DNA of 64,000 nucleotides, from positions 2,232,001-2,296,000 of the forward strand of contig NZ_AP025281.1 in NCBI RefSeq assembly GCF_024347195.1, written 5' to 3'. The position numbers and the translations under genes are program-made. This document shows positions 25,806-33,834 of the stretch, one piece after another. Origin of the DNA: Aliamphritea hakodatensis. GTDB taxonomy: Bacteria > Pseudomonadota > Gammaproteobacteria > Pseudomonadales > Balneatricaceae. The notes beneath the pieces are model-generated. The model was not told the DNA's origin, did no database searches, and saw nothing but the letters and a program-made list of their open reading frames with translations. The stretch's first letter is position 1. Each line of letters begins with the position of its first letter.

Positions 25806-26825
25806 TTAGCTGAGGCCCAGGTAACGGCGTGACTGATGGCAGGCTCTTGCAATCAGATCGGCGGTCAGTTGCCGGGCGGTTTCCGTTTCCTGACGGTCCT
25901 GAATCCAGCCGAGATAGGTGAAGCCCCGGGCGGTCAGGAAGGTTTCCAGTAACCCAAGGTCGTCTTCAGTCAGTGGCCGTAACTGGCAGTAACCTTCGGT
26001 CAGGGCGGTGCGGGCAATGTCGTAGTCCGGTTCCCGGAGCACGAAATACAGGGCGGTGGCCAGTTCAAACATGTGCCAGCCAAAGCCGGCATCGTCGAAG
26101 TCCAGCAGGCGAACTGCATCGCCGTCGGTCATCAGGTTTTCCGGGACAAAATCCGCATGGATCAGGCTGTAGTTCCGGGAAGACTTTTCCAGTGCAGACA
26201 GCACATTTCTGACTTTATCTCTGGCCTGCAGTAGCAGTTCCCGCTGATCAGGGGTTAGCTGGGGCAGTTCCCAGAAGCGCCCCCAGAAAGGCTGTTCGCC
26301 CACCAGACCTTCCGCATCCCAGGCATGGCGTTCAAAACCGTCGGGCAAGCTCCACTGGCTGGCCTGATTATGCAACTGCGCGGCGATCTGGCCGATCTGC
26401 CGGTAGGTACTGCGAATGCTGGCACTGTCTTTCCCCAGCCCGTGCTCCACGCTGCCCAGCTGCTCGCCACTGATCCAGGCAAACAGATCAACACAGCGGG
26501 GTTCCGGCACGGCATCGGTTTGTACGCTGACCAGTAACTGACCGTCGGTGGTGGGGATGACTTTGGGCACCGCGATACCGGCGTCATCCAGCGCCGCCAT
26601 CCACTGCAGTTCAGAGCGTAGGGCTGCGCTGCTGTGATACCCCGGCCGGTGAATGCGCAGCGCAAAGGTGTTATCTGCAGTGGTAATTTTAAAAACGGCA
26701 TTCTCCCGGTATTTAATCAGGCTGATGCTGACAGGTGTCAGATCCCAGTGCTTCAGGGCTTGCCGGGCCAGCAGTGCCAGCCGGTCCGCCTGTTGCTCCG
26801 GGCTGAGGCCGTAAAAATCATCCAT
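25806..26825 (-). CDS. APH-fold small-molecule kinase (hydroxylysine/homoserine-kinase-like)
   Basis: A 339-residue aminoglycoside phosphotransferase-fold kinase. The catalytic loop is LIHADFVPENLMTDG and the metal-binding loop LLDFDDAGFGW. The start at 26825 overlaps the end of the upstream aminotransferase-like gene by 8 bp (ATGGATGA), so translation is coupled; a longer frame to 26936 runs inside that gene. Kinases of this group paired with AGXT2L-type PLP enzymes phosphorylate an amino alcohol such as hydroxylysine or ethanolamine, which the partner then eliminates. That pairing is the basis of the call. Confidence 0.8.
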   Translation of the reverse strand: MDDFYGLSPEQQADRLALLARQALKHWDLTPVSISLIKYRENAVFKITTADNTFALRIHRPGYHSSAALRSELQWMAALDDAGIAVPKVIPTTDGQLLVSVQTDAVPEPRCVDLFAWISGEQLGSVEHGLGKDSASIRSTYRQIGQIAAQLHNQASQWSLPDGFERHAWDAEGLVGEQPFWGRFWELPQLTPDQRELLLQARDKVRNVLSALEKSSRNYSLIHADFVPENLMTDGDAVRLLDFDDAGFGWHMFELATALYFVLREPDYDIARTALTEGYCQLRPLTEDDLGLLETFLTARGFTYLGWIQDRQETETARQLTADLIARACHQSRRYLGLS

Positions 26826-28155
26826 GGACCAGTTCCTCCGAAACCTGTTGCAGTACTTTATCCAGTGTGTGCAGCAATACATCAGCATGTTCCGGCTGGA
26901 AGGGCATCGGCGGGCGGAGTTTGAGAATGGCGTCATGGACGCCGATGGTGCTGATCAGTACGCTCTGTTCTTTCATCAGGTTGATGATCCGCCGGGCCTG
27001 TTTTTTGGCCGGAGTTTTAGTCACAGGATCTGTGACCAGTTCGACTGCAAAGAACAGCCCCCGGTCCCGTACTTCGCCGATCAGGGGGTATTTAGTTTGT
27101 AACTGACGTAACCCTGCTGCGACGTAATCACCGGTGCTGACGGCGTTTTCCAGCAGGTTATCCTGCTCCAGTGCATCCAGTACGGCCATGCCGACTGCAC
27201 AGGATACCGGCGTGCCGCCAAAGGTATTGAAGTACATAGAATGTTCAGTGAAGGCATTGATCAGATCACCACGGGCGACAACGCCCGCCAGCGGGTGGCC
27301 GTTGCCCATGGGTTTGCCCAGGGTGACGATGTCCGGAGTGATGTCATACCACTGATGGGCCCACCAGTGCTTTCCGGTGCGGCCAAAGCCGGCCTGTACT
27401 TCATCGGCAATCAGCAGGCCGCCGGCCTTGTGTACCAGCGCCGTGGCTTTTTCCATAAATCCGGCAGGGATGTTAAGCAGGCCTTCATTGGCAAAATCCG
27501 GACACACCAGCATGCCGGCAAATGGAATGCCTTCAGCGGCGAATTCATCAATCGCCCGGGCGATCTGTGCGACATAAGCATCTGCCAGTTGTTCCTCCGC
27601 TACACCTTCGATACCCCGGTAGCTGTCCGGAATGGCAAAGGCTTTTACCCGTTTGGTATGGCGGGATTCCGGCATGAAGCCGGTGCCGATTTCAGCCACC
27701 GCTTCGGTATTGCCGTGATAGGCGAAATCCGTGACGATAATGCCCTGACCGCCGGTATGATGCCGTGCCATGCGCAGGGCCAGTTCGTTGGCTTCGCTGC
27801 CGGTGCAGGTCAGCATCGCCATGCTGAGGGAATCCGCAAAGGTGGCACTGAGCCGTTCGGTGTAGTCAATGATGTTGTTGTGCAGATAACGGGTGTGCAC
27901 GTTCAGGGTGCTGGCCTGGCGGTGCATGGCTTCAACGACCCGTGGGTTACAGTGGCCCACGTGGGGGACATTGTTGTAAACATCCAGATAGCGTTTGCCG
28001 CTGTGATCATAAAGCCAGACACCTTCACCCCGTACCAGATGCAGGGGTTCGTCATAAAACAATGGGGTATGGGGGCCGAGTACGTTAATTCTGCGGGCCA
28101 GCAGATCCTGAGCAGGTGTGTGTGTAGGAGCGTTTTGCATAACAGATACCGTCAA
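26818..28155 (-). CDS. Class-III PLP enzyme, probable amino-alcohol-phosphate phospho-lyase
   Basis: A 445-residue fold-type I enzyme. The stretch LLIADEVQAGFGRTGKHWWA, then DIVTLGKPMGNGHPLAGV, resembles the ethanolamine-phosphate and 5-phosphohydroxylysine phospho-lyases (AGXT2L1/2) more than ordinary transaminases, and the PLP lysine lies in LGKPMGNG. The coupled kinase gene directly downstream supports a phosphorylate-then-eliminate pair. An omega-aminotransferase is the main alternative. A degenerate ATCAACC box is at 28203-28220, about 50 bp upstream. Confidence 0.8.
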   Translation of the reverse strand: MTVSVMQNAPTHTPAQDLLARRINVLGPHTPLFYDEPLHLVRGEGVWLYDHSGKRYLDVYNNVPHVGHCNPRVVEAMHRQASTLNVHTRYLHNNIIDYTERLSATFADSLSMAMLTCTGSEANELALRMARHHTGGQGIIVTDFAYHGNTEAVAEIGTGFMPESRHTKRVKAFAIPDSYRGIEGVAEEQLADAYVAQIARAIDEFAAEGIPFAGMLVCPDFANEGLLNIPAGFMEKATALVHKAGGLLIADEVQAGFGRTGKHWWAHQWYDITPDIVTLGKPMGNGHPLAGVVARGDLINAFTEHSMYFNTFGGTPVSCAVGMAVLDALEQDNLLENAVSTGDYVAAGLRQLQTKYPLIGEVRDRGLFFAVELVTDPVTKTPAKKQARRIINLMKEQSVLISTIGVHDAILKLRPPMPFQPEHADVLLHTLDKVLQQVSEELVHG

Positions 28156-28202
28156 ACTGTTGAATCAGCGTTTGAGTATCCGGCTTATCAGGTTTGAGGA
28201 GC

Positions 28203-28220
28203 ATCCATCAGATGGTTGAG
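28203..28220. promoter_or_regulatory. Degenerate ATCAACC box, copy 4
   Basis: ATCCATCAGATGGTTGAG: the right half differs by one base from the exact copies and the left half is weaker. It lies between the LuxR gene and the phospho-lyase gene. Confidence 0.5.
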
Positions 28221-28240
28221 AGGGCTGATTTATACGGTGA

Positions 28241-28945
28241 TCAGCCAGCCTGCAAACGTTGCAGGCTGCGGCTGACCAGTTCGGCCCGGGACTGTACGCC
28301 GGTTTTCTGAAAGATATGGTGAAGATGGGTTTTAACCGTGGCCAGGCCAAGGTTCAGTTCGGTGGCGATTTGCTTGTTGTTGGCACCGCTGATCAGCAGT
28401 TCAAGTACGTCCAGTTCCCGTTCGGTGAGCTGATACTGCTGGTGAAAGCCCTGACGCTCCTGTTGCCGGCGGGGCAGGTAAACCGTGTTCAGGCTGTACT
28501 CCATAAAGGGCTGAACACTGTTCAGCAGTTCCAGCTCAGAAACCGTGAAATTTCCCAGAGCTTCCGCCCGCAGGATGCTCAGGATGGCGACGATTGTGCC
28601 CCCGTGGCGGAAGAACAGATCGGCTACATAGCGGTGATCATTGGGCAGCATGAATTCCTGATAGTAACGGCTCTGTTTCAGCAGATGTGGTGCAATCTGA
28701 GAGTCCAGCGTGGCTACCCGGGTATCCTTATCGCGAAAGCGGTCCGGGCTGAGGGGGTCCATGGTGTTGTACTTTTGGGTGTACTGCTTCTCCATATCCT
28801 GACAGCCGTTAAAGATGACGGCACCACGGTGTTGCATACCCGGTTCAACCAGAAAGAAAACCGCATTGCTGACGGGTAACAGGCTGCTGATCAGGGACAG
28901 GCTCTGGTGCTGGAATTGATGGGGAATGCGTGGGGAGGCAGTCAT
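28241..28945 (-). CDS. LuxR-family transcriptional regulator, copy 2
   Basis: A 234-residue regulator with a C-terminal GerE helix-turn-helix (YQLTERELDVLELLISGANN, then LNLGLATVKTHLHHIFQKT) and an N-terminal sensory part similar in layout to the LuxR protein at 14362. CAGGTGTATTCAGT precedes the ATG. An HpaR-type palindrome lies 41 bp upstream. It ends 85 bp before the phospho-lyase gene and may drive that operon. The ligand is unknown. Confidence 0.87.
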   Translation of the reverse strand: MTASPRIPHQFQHQSLSLISSLLPVSNAVFFLVEPGMQHRGAVIFNGCQDMEKQYTQKYNTMDPLSPDRFRDKDTRVATLDSQIAPHLLKQSRYYQEFMLPNDHRYVADLFFRHGGTIVAILSILRAEALGNFTVSELELLNSVQPFMEYSLNTVYLPRRQQERQGFHQQYQLTERELDVLELLISGANNKQIATELNLGLATVKTHLHHIFQKTGVQSRAELVSRSLQRLQAG

Positions 28946-28985
28946 ACTGAATACACCTGACGGGATTTATACGGCTGATAATTCA

Positions 28986-28999
28986 GTTAACATATTAAC
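28986..28999. promoter_or_regulatory. HpaR-type box before LuxR copy 2
   Basis: GTTAACATATTAAC: a 14-bp palindrome with one asymmetric base at the centre. Confidence 0.65.
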
Positions 29000-29033
29000 T
29001 ATGTAATCAGAATGCAAGGCAAATCATGTTATG

Positions 29034-29059
29034 ACTCCCCCACGTTGGTGCGGGGGAGT
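29034..29059 (-). terminator. Hairpin after the flavin reductase gene
   Basis: ACTCCCCCAC (29034-29043) pairs with GTGCGGGGGAGT (29048-29059), with one bulge. It has a strong stem but no T-run, just past the minus-strand reductase stop at 29073. Confidence 0.55.
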
Positions 29060-29072
29060 GTGTGCCGGCCTG

Positions 29073-30011
29073 TTACAGCTTGTCGATCAGTTGTTTCAGG
29101 TTGCTCTTTAAAGTGGCCGTTTGTTGCGGGCTCAGGTCGCTGAGCAGTCTGGTTTCTTCTTCCAGTGCCAGCTTCTGCAGGCGGCGGGCCATGTCCGCAC
29201 CGGATTCGGTGGCTTTGAGGGTGTCTTTGTCCTTGTACTGGATCAGACCTTTTTCCATCATCCAGTCAGCGGTCTGGCGCAGGCTGATTTCCGGCTGCAT
29301 GACAAGATCAGTCAACTGGTCGATGGCCACTTCCGGCTGGTTAACCATGCGGGCCAGGATACGCCATTCTTCAGGGGTTACATCGCACTCGTGGTTCAGT
29401 TTCGGATACAGCTGGGCGCTGAAACGCTGGTAGGTTTCCCGTACCAGATACAGCAGGTAGTCGCCAACGAAGTCGTTTTCCGGGGCGGTGACAGTTTCTG
29501 CCTGATTCTGCATCATTTCCGGATGCTGGGCCGAGACTGCATAGCTGCCACGGGCAAATACCAGTGGTTCGGTTTCACTGTGATGCCGGTATTCTTTCAC
29601 TTCACCCACCAGAATCAGATGGTCACCGCCTTCATAAACCGCCCAGGTGTTACATTCGAACTGCGCGGCGTAGTCGTCCAGCAATGGCACACCACCAATG
29701 CCGGTGTGATAGTCGGCGTTGGCAAATTTGTCTTCACCGCGGCTGGCAAAGTTATTGGAGGTACTGACCTGTTCGCGGCCCAACACGTTTACTGCAAAGT
29801 GTTTAGCGTTCTGAAAAGCACTCAGGCTGTTGGCGCCTTTATCGATGCTCCACAGCACCAGTGCCGGCTCAATGGATACAGAGTTGAAGCTGCTGGCGGT
29901 GACGCCAACCGGTTTGCCGGACTCATCCAGCGTGGTAATCACGGTGACGCCGGTGGGGAACTGGCCCAGTGCGCGGCGAAAATCTTTAGCATCGAAACCT
30001 GAAGCAGACAT
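29073..30011 (-). CDS. 4-hydroxyphenylacetate 3-hydroxylase, flavin reductase component (C1 type)
   Basis: A 312-residue protein. Residues 1 to about 165 form a flavin reductase domain (FRRALGQFPTGVTVITTLDE, then GVTASSFNSVSIEPALVLWS), and the rest is a MarR-like winged-helix domain (LNHECDVTPEEWRILARMV). The same two-domain layout, with a regulatory C-terminal domain, is known for the C1 reductase of the Acinetobacter baumannii enzyme. It would supply reduced flavin to the oxygenase at 31466. It is transcribed away from that gene, behind hpaA. Confidence 0.87.
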   Translation of the reverse strand: MSASGFDAKDFRRALGQFPTGVTVITTLDESGKPVGVTASSFNSVSIEPALVLWSIDKGANSLSAFQNAKHFAVNVLGREQVSTSNNFASRGEDKFANADYHTGIGGVPLLDDYAAQFECNTWAVYEGGDHLILVGEVKEYRHHSETEPLVFARGSYAVSAQHPEMMQNQAETVTAPENDFVGDYLLYLVRETYQRFSAQLYPKLNHECDVTPEEWRILARMVNQPEVAIDQLTDLVMQPEISLRQTADWMMEKGLIQYKDKDTLKATESGADMARRLQKLALEEETRLLSDLSPQQTATLKSNLKQLIDKL

Positions 30012-30152
30012 AGATATTACTCATTATTGTAGTTAGTTGGGCGGTCTGATGTGGCTGGCTGAAACCCGTTCAGGTCAGCATGGCTGTGTAAAGCACCAGA
30101 ATACGCATTACCTGAGAAAATTATAGGCCTGTTGTGAAATCTATGAATATAT

Positions 30153-30181
30153 TTTTCATGGCTTCACTGGTACTTTTCATG
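30153..30181. promoter_or_regulatory. Direct repeat TTTTCATG x2, candidate HpaA site
   Basis: TTTTCATG at 30153-30160 and 30174-30181, start-to-start 21 bp (two helical turns), between hpaA and the reductase gene. Direct repeats on one face are usual for AraC-family activators. The assignment to HpaA is inferred from position. Confidence 0.45.
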
Positions 30182-30241
30182 TAGGTGCGTTTTTCCAAAG
30201 CTGCAAAAAATACCAGATTTTTAACCGGTATCCATCTGTAT

Positions 30242-31165
30242 TTACAGGTTTTTCCGTTTGTCACGGTATTCGCTGGCGGTCACACCTGTATTTCTGCGAA
30301 AGAAACGGGCGAAATACGCAGGGTCTTTGAAGCCCAGATGGTAGCCAATTTCGGTGACCGGTGCGGTCGAATAGGTCAGCAGCCGGCGGGCTTCCTGCAC
30401 CAGCCGGTCCATAATCAGCCGTTTTGAGGGCTGACCGGCAAGGCGGCGACAGATGTTATTCAGCCGGGCTTCGGTAACACCAATCTGGTCTGCGTAACGG
30501 TCCAGCGTCAGGTGCTCCCGGAAATGGTTTTCGATCAGTTCATTGAAGCGGTGAAAAACCCGTACATCTTCCTTCTGGGTATTCTGTTGAGGCTGGCCCT
30601 GATCCGCGAGACGGGATATATCGATCAGCACCAGTTGCAGCAAAGCCTGCTGGGCCCGGGCGTGTTGCAGGCTGTCTGGGTTATTCTCCGCAGACATCAT
30701 TTCAAGCAGCCGCAGCATCCGGCTGGCGGTTGCATCATTGGCGGATGTTTGCAGTTCAACACATAACGGCTGGCTCATTACTCCCTGACTGTTTGGCTGG
30801 TCGATTTCGCCAAGCATTTCCCAGATCTGTTGCTGGCGAACGGTAATCACATGGCCGGTCGCCTGATCATCCGTAATAAAGGCATGGGGGACGGTCGGGG
30901 GCGTCAGGAAGAACATGGGCGCCCGGGCGGTGTAACTGACCTCATCCAGATGCACCCGCACTGTGCCGCTGAGTACCACGTGTAACTGGTAGAAACGGTC
31001 GTGGTAATGCACCGGCATATTCCGGCCAAAGAAGTCCGCCAGGTTCTCCAGACGTTCATAATGAATGTCAGCTTCTATATAACGCTGATCATACACCTGG
31101 CCAATATGGATGTTGGGAATGGCATCCTTCTGGCGGGTTTTGAGGGGGGCGGGCCGGGTGCTCAT
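30242..31165 (-). CDS. hpaA: AraC-family regulator of 4-hydroxyphenylacetate degradation, HpaA
   Basis: A 307-residue AraC-type protein. An N-terminal cupin with NMPVHYHDRFYQLHVVLSG binds the effector; two C-terminal helix-turn-helix motifs follow (LDRYADQIGVTEARLNNICR and EIGYHLGFKDPAYFARFFRR). HpaA in E. coli W activates the hydroxylase genes in response to 4-hydroxyphenylacetate. Here it lies between the reductase gene (same strand) and the oxygenase gene (divergent), as expected of that role. Confidence 0.87.
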   Translation of the reverse strand: MSTRPAPLKTRQKDAIPNIHIGQVYDQRYIEADIHYERLENLADFFGRNMPVHYHDRFYQLHVVLSGTVRVHLDEVSYTARAPMFFLTPPTVPHAFITDDQATGHVITVRQQQIWEMLGEIDQPNSQGVMSQPLCVELQTSANDATASRMLRLLEMMSAENNPDSLQHARAQQALLQLVLIDISRLADQGQPQQNTQKEDVRVFHRFNELIENHFREHLTLDRYADQIGVTEARLNNICRRLAGQPSKRLIMDRLVQEARRLLTYSTAPVTEIGYHLGFKDPAYFARFFRRNTGVTASEYRDKRKNL

Positions 31166-31465
31166 AGTTCGCTGTAAAGTCCTGTCAGGCGTTGTTTTAT
31201 CAATATTAGTACAAGCCAGTGAAGCAGAGTACTGTGAGGTATGCTTGTTAACTGATTGAAATTAAGGGTATTTATCCTGTTGCTGCTTGGCTTGTAATTA
31301 GCTATTTAATTAATATATTAACTTATATGCCTTGTCAAAAGTACAACAAAGCCACTGAAAGATCCATTCTCCTGATCCGCCGTGCGTTGCAAACTGTCAT
31401 CATCCTGCAGTAACCGTTATCCGGTAGCTGCTTAAAACAAGAATCACAGTGAAGGTAGCGACATC
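31166..31465. other. Divergent promoter region of hpaA and the hydroxylase oxygenase gene
   Basis: 300 bp without an ORF and AT-rich in its middle. It contains one HpaR-type palindrome (31309-31322) exactly midway between the two start codons. No other strong structure was seen. Confidence 0.5.
31309..31322. promoter_or_regulatory. HpaR-type box between hpaA and the C2 oxygenase gene
   Basis: ATTAATATATTAAC, a 14-bp near-palindrome 144 bp from both start codons. Confidence 0.6.
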
Positions 31466-32638
31466 ATGCACAGGCCTAATCCATTACTCGATAAGCTTCA
31501 GGAAATTCTGCCCCGTATTGCAGAGAATGCCGCACAGGCAGAAGAAGCCCGTACCGTACCGGAAGAGAACATCCGTCTGCTTAAATCGGTGAAGTTTCAC
31601 CGGGCTTTACAGCCTAAAGCCTATGGTGGTCTGGAAATATCCCTGCCGGAGCTGACCGACTGCATCGCAGCCATTGCCGGTGCCTGCGGCGGTACCGCCT
31701 GGGCGGGTAGCTTGCTGGCGACTCACAGCCATCAGATGGCGATGTTCTCCAAACAGGCGCAGGATGAGTTCTGGGGCGACGACCCGGATGCCACTGCCAG
31801 CAGCAGTATCGCACCCTTCGGTAAGGTACAGGAGACCGAAGGCGGGGTGCTGTTCAACGGCGATATGAAGTGGAGTTCCGGCTGCGACCATGCGGAATGG
31901 GCCATTCTGGGTTTCCTGCGTGACGGGGAAAACGGCGAGAAGATTTACAGTTTTGGTGTCGTGTCCCGGGATGACTACGAAATTGAAGACGATTGGTATG
32001 CTGCCGGGATGCGTTCCAGCGGTACCAAAACGCTGAAGATTAAACCGGATACCTTCATTCCTGAACACCGGATTGAAGCGGCCAAAGACATGATGACCGG
32101 TAAGTCTGCAGGTTTTGGCCTGTATCCGGACAGCAAGATCTTTTATGCGCCATACCGGCCGTATTTTGCCTGCGGTTTTGCGGCCATCGGTCTGGGCATT
32201 GCTGAGCGTATGCTGGAAGTGTACCGCAACATCACTAAAAACCGGGTCCGTGCCTATACCGGTGCGAAAGTGGGTCATGCCACCCCGGCACTGATGCGTC
32301 TGGCGGAATCCACCCATCAGGTGGCGGCAGCCCGGGCGTTCATGGAAAAAACCTGGGATGAGCATAAAGAACTGGGTGAGCTTAAGCAGTATCCGACGGA
32401 TGAACAACTGGCCTTCTGGCGTACCAATCAGGCCTATGCAGTGAAGATGTGCATCGAAGCGGTAGACCGGGTCTTTGAAGTGGCTGGTGGCAGTTGCTGG
32501 TTCAGCGATAACGAAGCCCAGCGTCTGTTCCGGGATTCCCACATGACCGCTGCCCATGCCTATACCGACTATGACGTCTGTAAACAGATTCTGGGCCGCT
32601 CGCTGATGGGGCTGGAGCCGGACCCAACCATGGTCTGA
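31466..32638 (+). CDS. 4-hydroxyphenylacetate 3-hydroxylase, oxygenase component (C2 type)
   Basis: A 390-residue group D flavin monooxygenase with the acyl-CoA-dehydrogenase fold. Features are PKAYGGLEISLPELTDCIAA near the N terminus, the flavin/substrate region SSSIAPFGKVQ, then GDMKWSSGCDHAEW, and the C-terminal VFEVAGGSCWF. It would convert 4-hydroxyphenylacetate to homoprotocatechuate with reduced flavin from the 29073 reductase. The pathway genes downstream strongly support this substrate. The ATG follows GAAGGTAGCGACATC. A terminator follows. Confidence 0.87.
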   Translation: MHRPNPLLDKLQEILPRIAENAAQAEEARTVPEENIRLLKSVKFHRALQPKAYGGLEISLPELTDCIAAIAGACGGTAWAGSLLATHSHQMAMFSKQAQDEFWGDDPDATASSSIAPFGKVQETEGGVLFNGDMKWSSGCDHAEWAILGFLRDGENGEKIYSFGVVSRDDYEIEDDWYAAGMRSSGTKTLKIKPDTFIPEHRIEAAKDMMTGKSAGFGLYPDSKIFYAPYRPYFACGFAAIGLGIAERMLEVYRNITKNRVRAYTGAKVGHATPALMRLAESTHQVAAARAFMEKTWDEHKELGELKQYPTDEQLAFWRTNQAYAVKMCIEAVDRVFEVAGGSCWFSDNEAQRLFRDSHMTAAHAYTDYDVCKQILGRSLMGLEPDPTMV

Positions 32639-32661
32639 TCTGACGACCTGTTGTTAAAGAT

Positions 32662-32693
32662 AACCCGCGGCTCGGAAGAGTCTGCGGGTTTTT
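32662..32693 (+). terminator. Rho-independent terminator after the C2 oxygenase gene
   Basis: AACCCGC (32662-32668) pairs with GCGGGTT (32684-32690), followed by TTT. Confidence 0.7.
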
Positions 32694-32723
32694 GCGTAGG
32701 TAAATTTTCAGGAAATTGCTGAT

Positions 32724-33671
32724 ATGCAGGACTTTACGTACATTGTTTCCCTCACCAGCCCGACTTTTTTGCTGATTGGTCTGGGCTTTCTGGTGGTCCG
32801 GCTGGGCTATCTAAGCCGTGATGCTATCCGCACCTTTGGCTGGTTTGTGATTAATTTCGGTTTACCCGCCGCGATGTTTAAAGCACTCAGTTCCCGGTCG
32901 TTTCAGGACATCCTTCACTTTGATTATCTGCTGATCTTTGGCCTGGGTTCGCTGCTGTCATTTCTGACCCTGTTTGGGATTGCCCGTTTACGGCGCAAAT
33001 CGCTAACCGAGTGTGCCATGTTTGGCCTGGGGGGGAGCTTATCCAACAGCCTGATGATTGGTTTTCCGATCATTATGCAGCTGTTTGGTGAAGCCGCACT
33101 GGTACCCTTTGCTCTGACGCTCATTGTTGAGAACTTCTTTATTTTGCCACTGGCGCTGGCGCTGGCGGATACCGGGCAACAAAGCAATGAAGGTTTCTTC
33201 CGGTCACTGGGTGCAGCGCTGCCTCAGTTACTGAAAAATCCGGTGGTGATGTCAATCGGCGTAGGGCTGGCCAGTGCGCTGACCGGCCTGCAACCGCCGG
33301 CGTTTGTTGGCAAGGCAATCGATATGCTGGCGATGACGGTGGGTGGGCTGGCTCTGTTCACCATCGGCGGCATGCTGGTGGGGCTGCGTCCGGCGGGGAT
33401 GGTAACGGATATTTCCGTCATCGTACTGGGCAAGCTGATTCTGCATCCTTTATGCATTGTGCTGATGATCATTCTGATGCCGCCCATGCCGGCACTGTTT
33501 CAGTCCGTAGCACTGGTGCTGGCCTGTATGCCGATGTTCAGCATTTATGCGGTGTTTGGCCTGCGTTACAACATGGGAGAGCTGTGTTCTGCGGTTCTGC
33601 TGCCGGCAACCCTGCTGGCATTTTTCAGTATCAATCTGATGATCTGGCTGGTGGGTGCCGGCGCAGCTTAA
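32724..33671 (+). CDS. AEC-family auxin-efflux-carrier-like permease
   Basis: A 315-residue membrane protein with about ten hydrophobic segments and the AEC features FGWFVINFGLPAAMFKAL and LGGSLSNSLMIGFPIIMQ. Family members export or import small organic acids such as malonate, malate or aromatic acetates. AGGAAATTGCTGAT precedes the ATG. Its place between the hydroxylase and the semialdehyde dehydrogenase suggests a role with 4-hydroxyphenylacetate or a pathway acid, but direction and substrate are unknown. Confidence 0.85.
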   Translation: MQDFTYIVSLTSPTFLLIGLGFLVVRLGYLSRDAIRTFGWFVINFGLPAAMFKALSSRSFQDILHFDYLLIFGLGSLLSFLTLFGIARLRRKSLTECAMFGLGGSLSNSLMIGFPIIMQLFGEAALVPFALTLIVENFFILPLALALADTGQQSNEGFFRSLGAALPQLLKNPVVMSIGVGLASALTGLQPPAFVGKAIDMLAMTVGGLALFTIGGMLVGLRPAGMVTDISVIVLGKLILHPLCIVLMIILMPPMPALFQSVALVLACMPMFSIYAVFGLRYNMGELCSAVLLPATLLAFFSINLMIWLVGAGAA

Positions 33672-33704
33672 GCGGTAACTGTTAGCCTTTATGGTGAATA
33701 TTAT

Positions 33705-33732
33705 AAAATTAGTTAACTTGTTAACTAATTTT
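33705..33732. promoter_or_regulatory. HpaR-type box, extended 28-bp palindrome (semialdehyde dehydrogenase promoter)
   Basis: The core is GTTAAC-TT-GTTAAC (33712-33725). The arms extend as a 13-2-13 inverted repeat with AAAATTA and TAATTTT at the ends. It is the longest and most symmetrical of the eight boxes and sits 103 bp before the start codon. Confidence 0.75.
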
Positions 33733-33834
33733 ATTTGGAGTACTCTGCAGTAAATACCAAAACGCTTATCAGTGGGCAGCCAGAATATGACGGGCTGCCG
33801 GCTAATACGATAATTAAATTAATACGGGTAAGTT

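Noticed and set aside
27241..28197. Plus-strand open frame of 318 codons
   Set aside because: It lies antisense to the class-III PLP enzyme, which has clear motifs; the plus-strand product shows no family features.
31607..32557. Minus-strand open frame of 316 codons
   Set aside because: It is antisense to the C2 oxygenase gene, whose motifs and ribosome binding site are clear. Long shadow frames are common in this GC-rich coding DNA.
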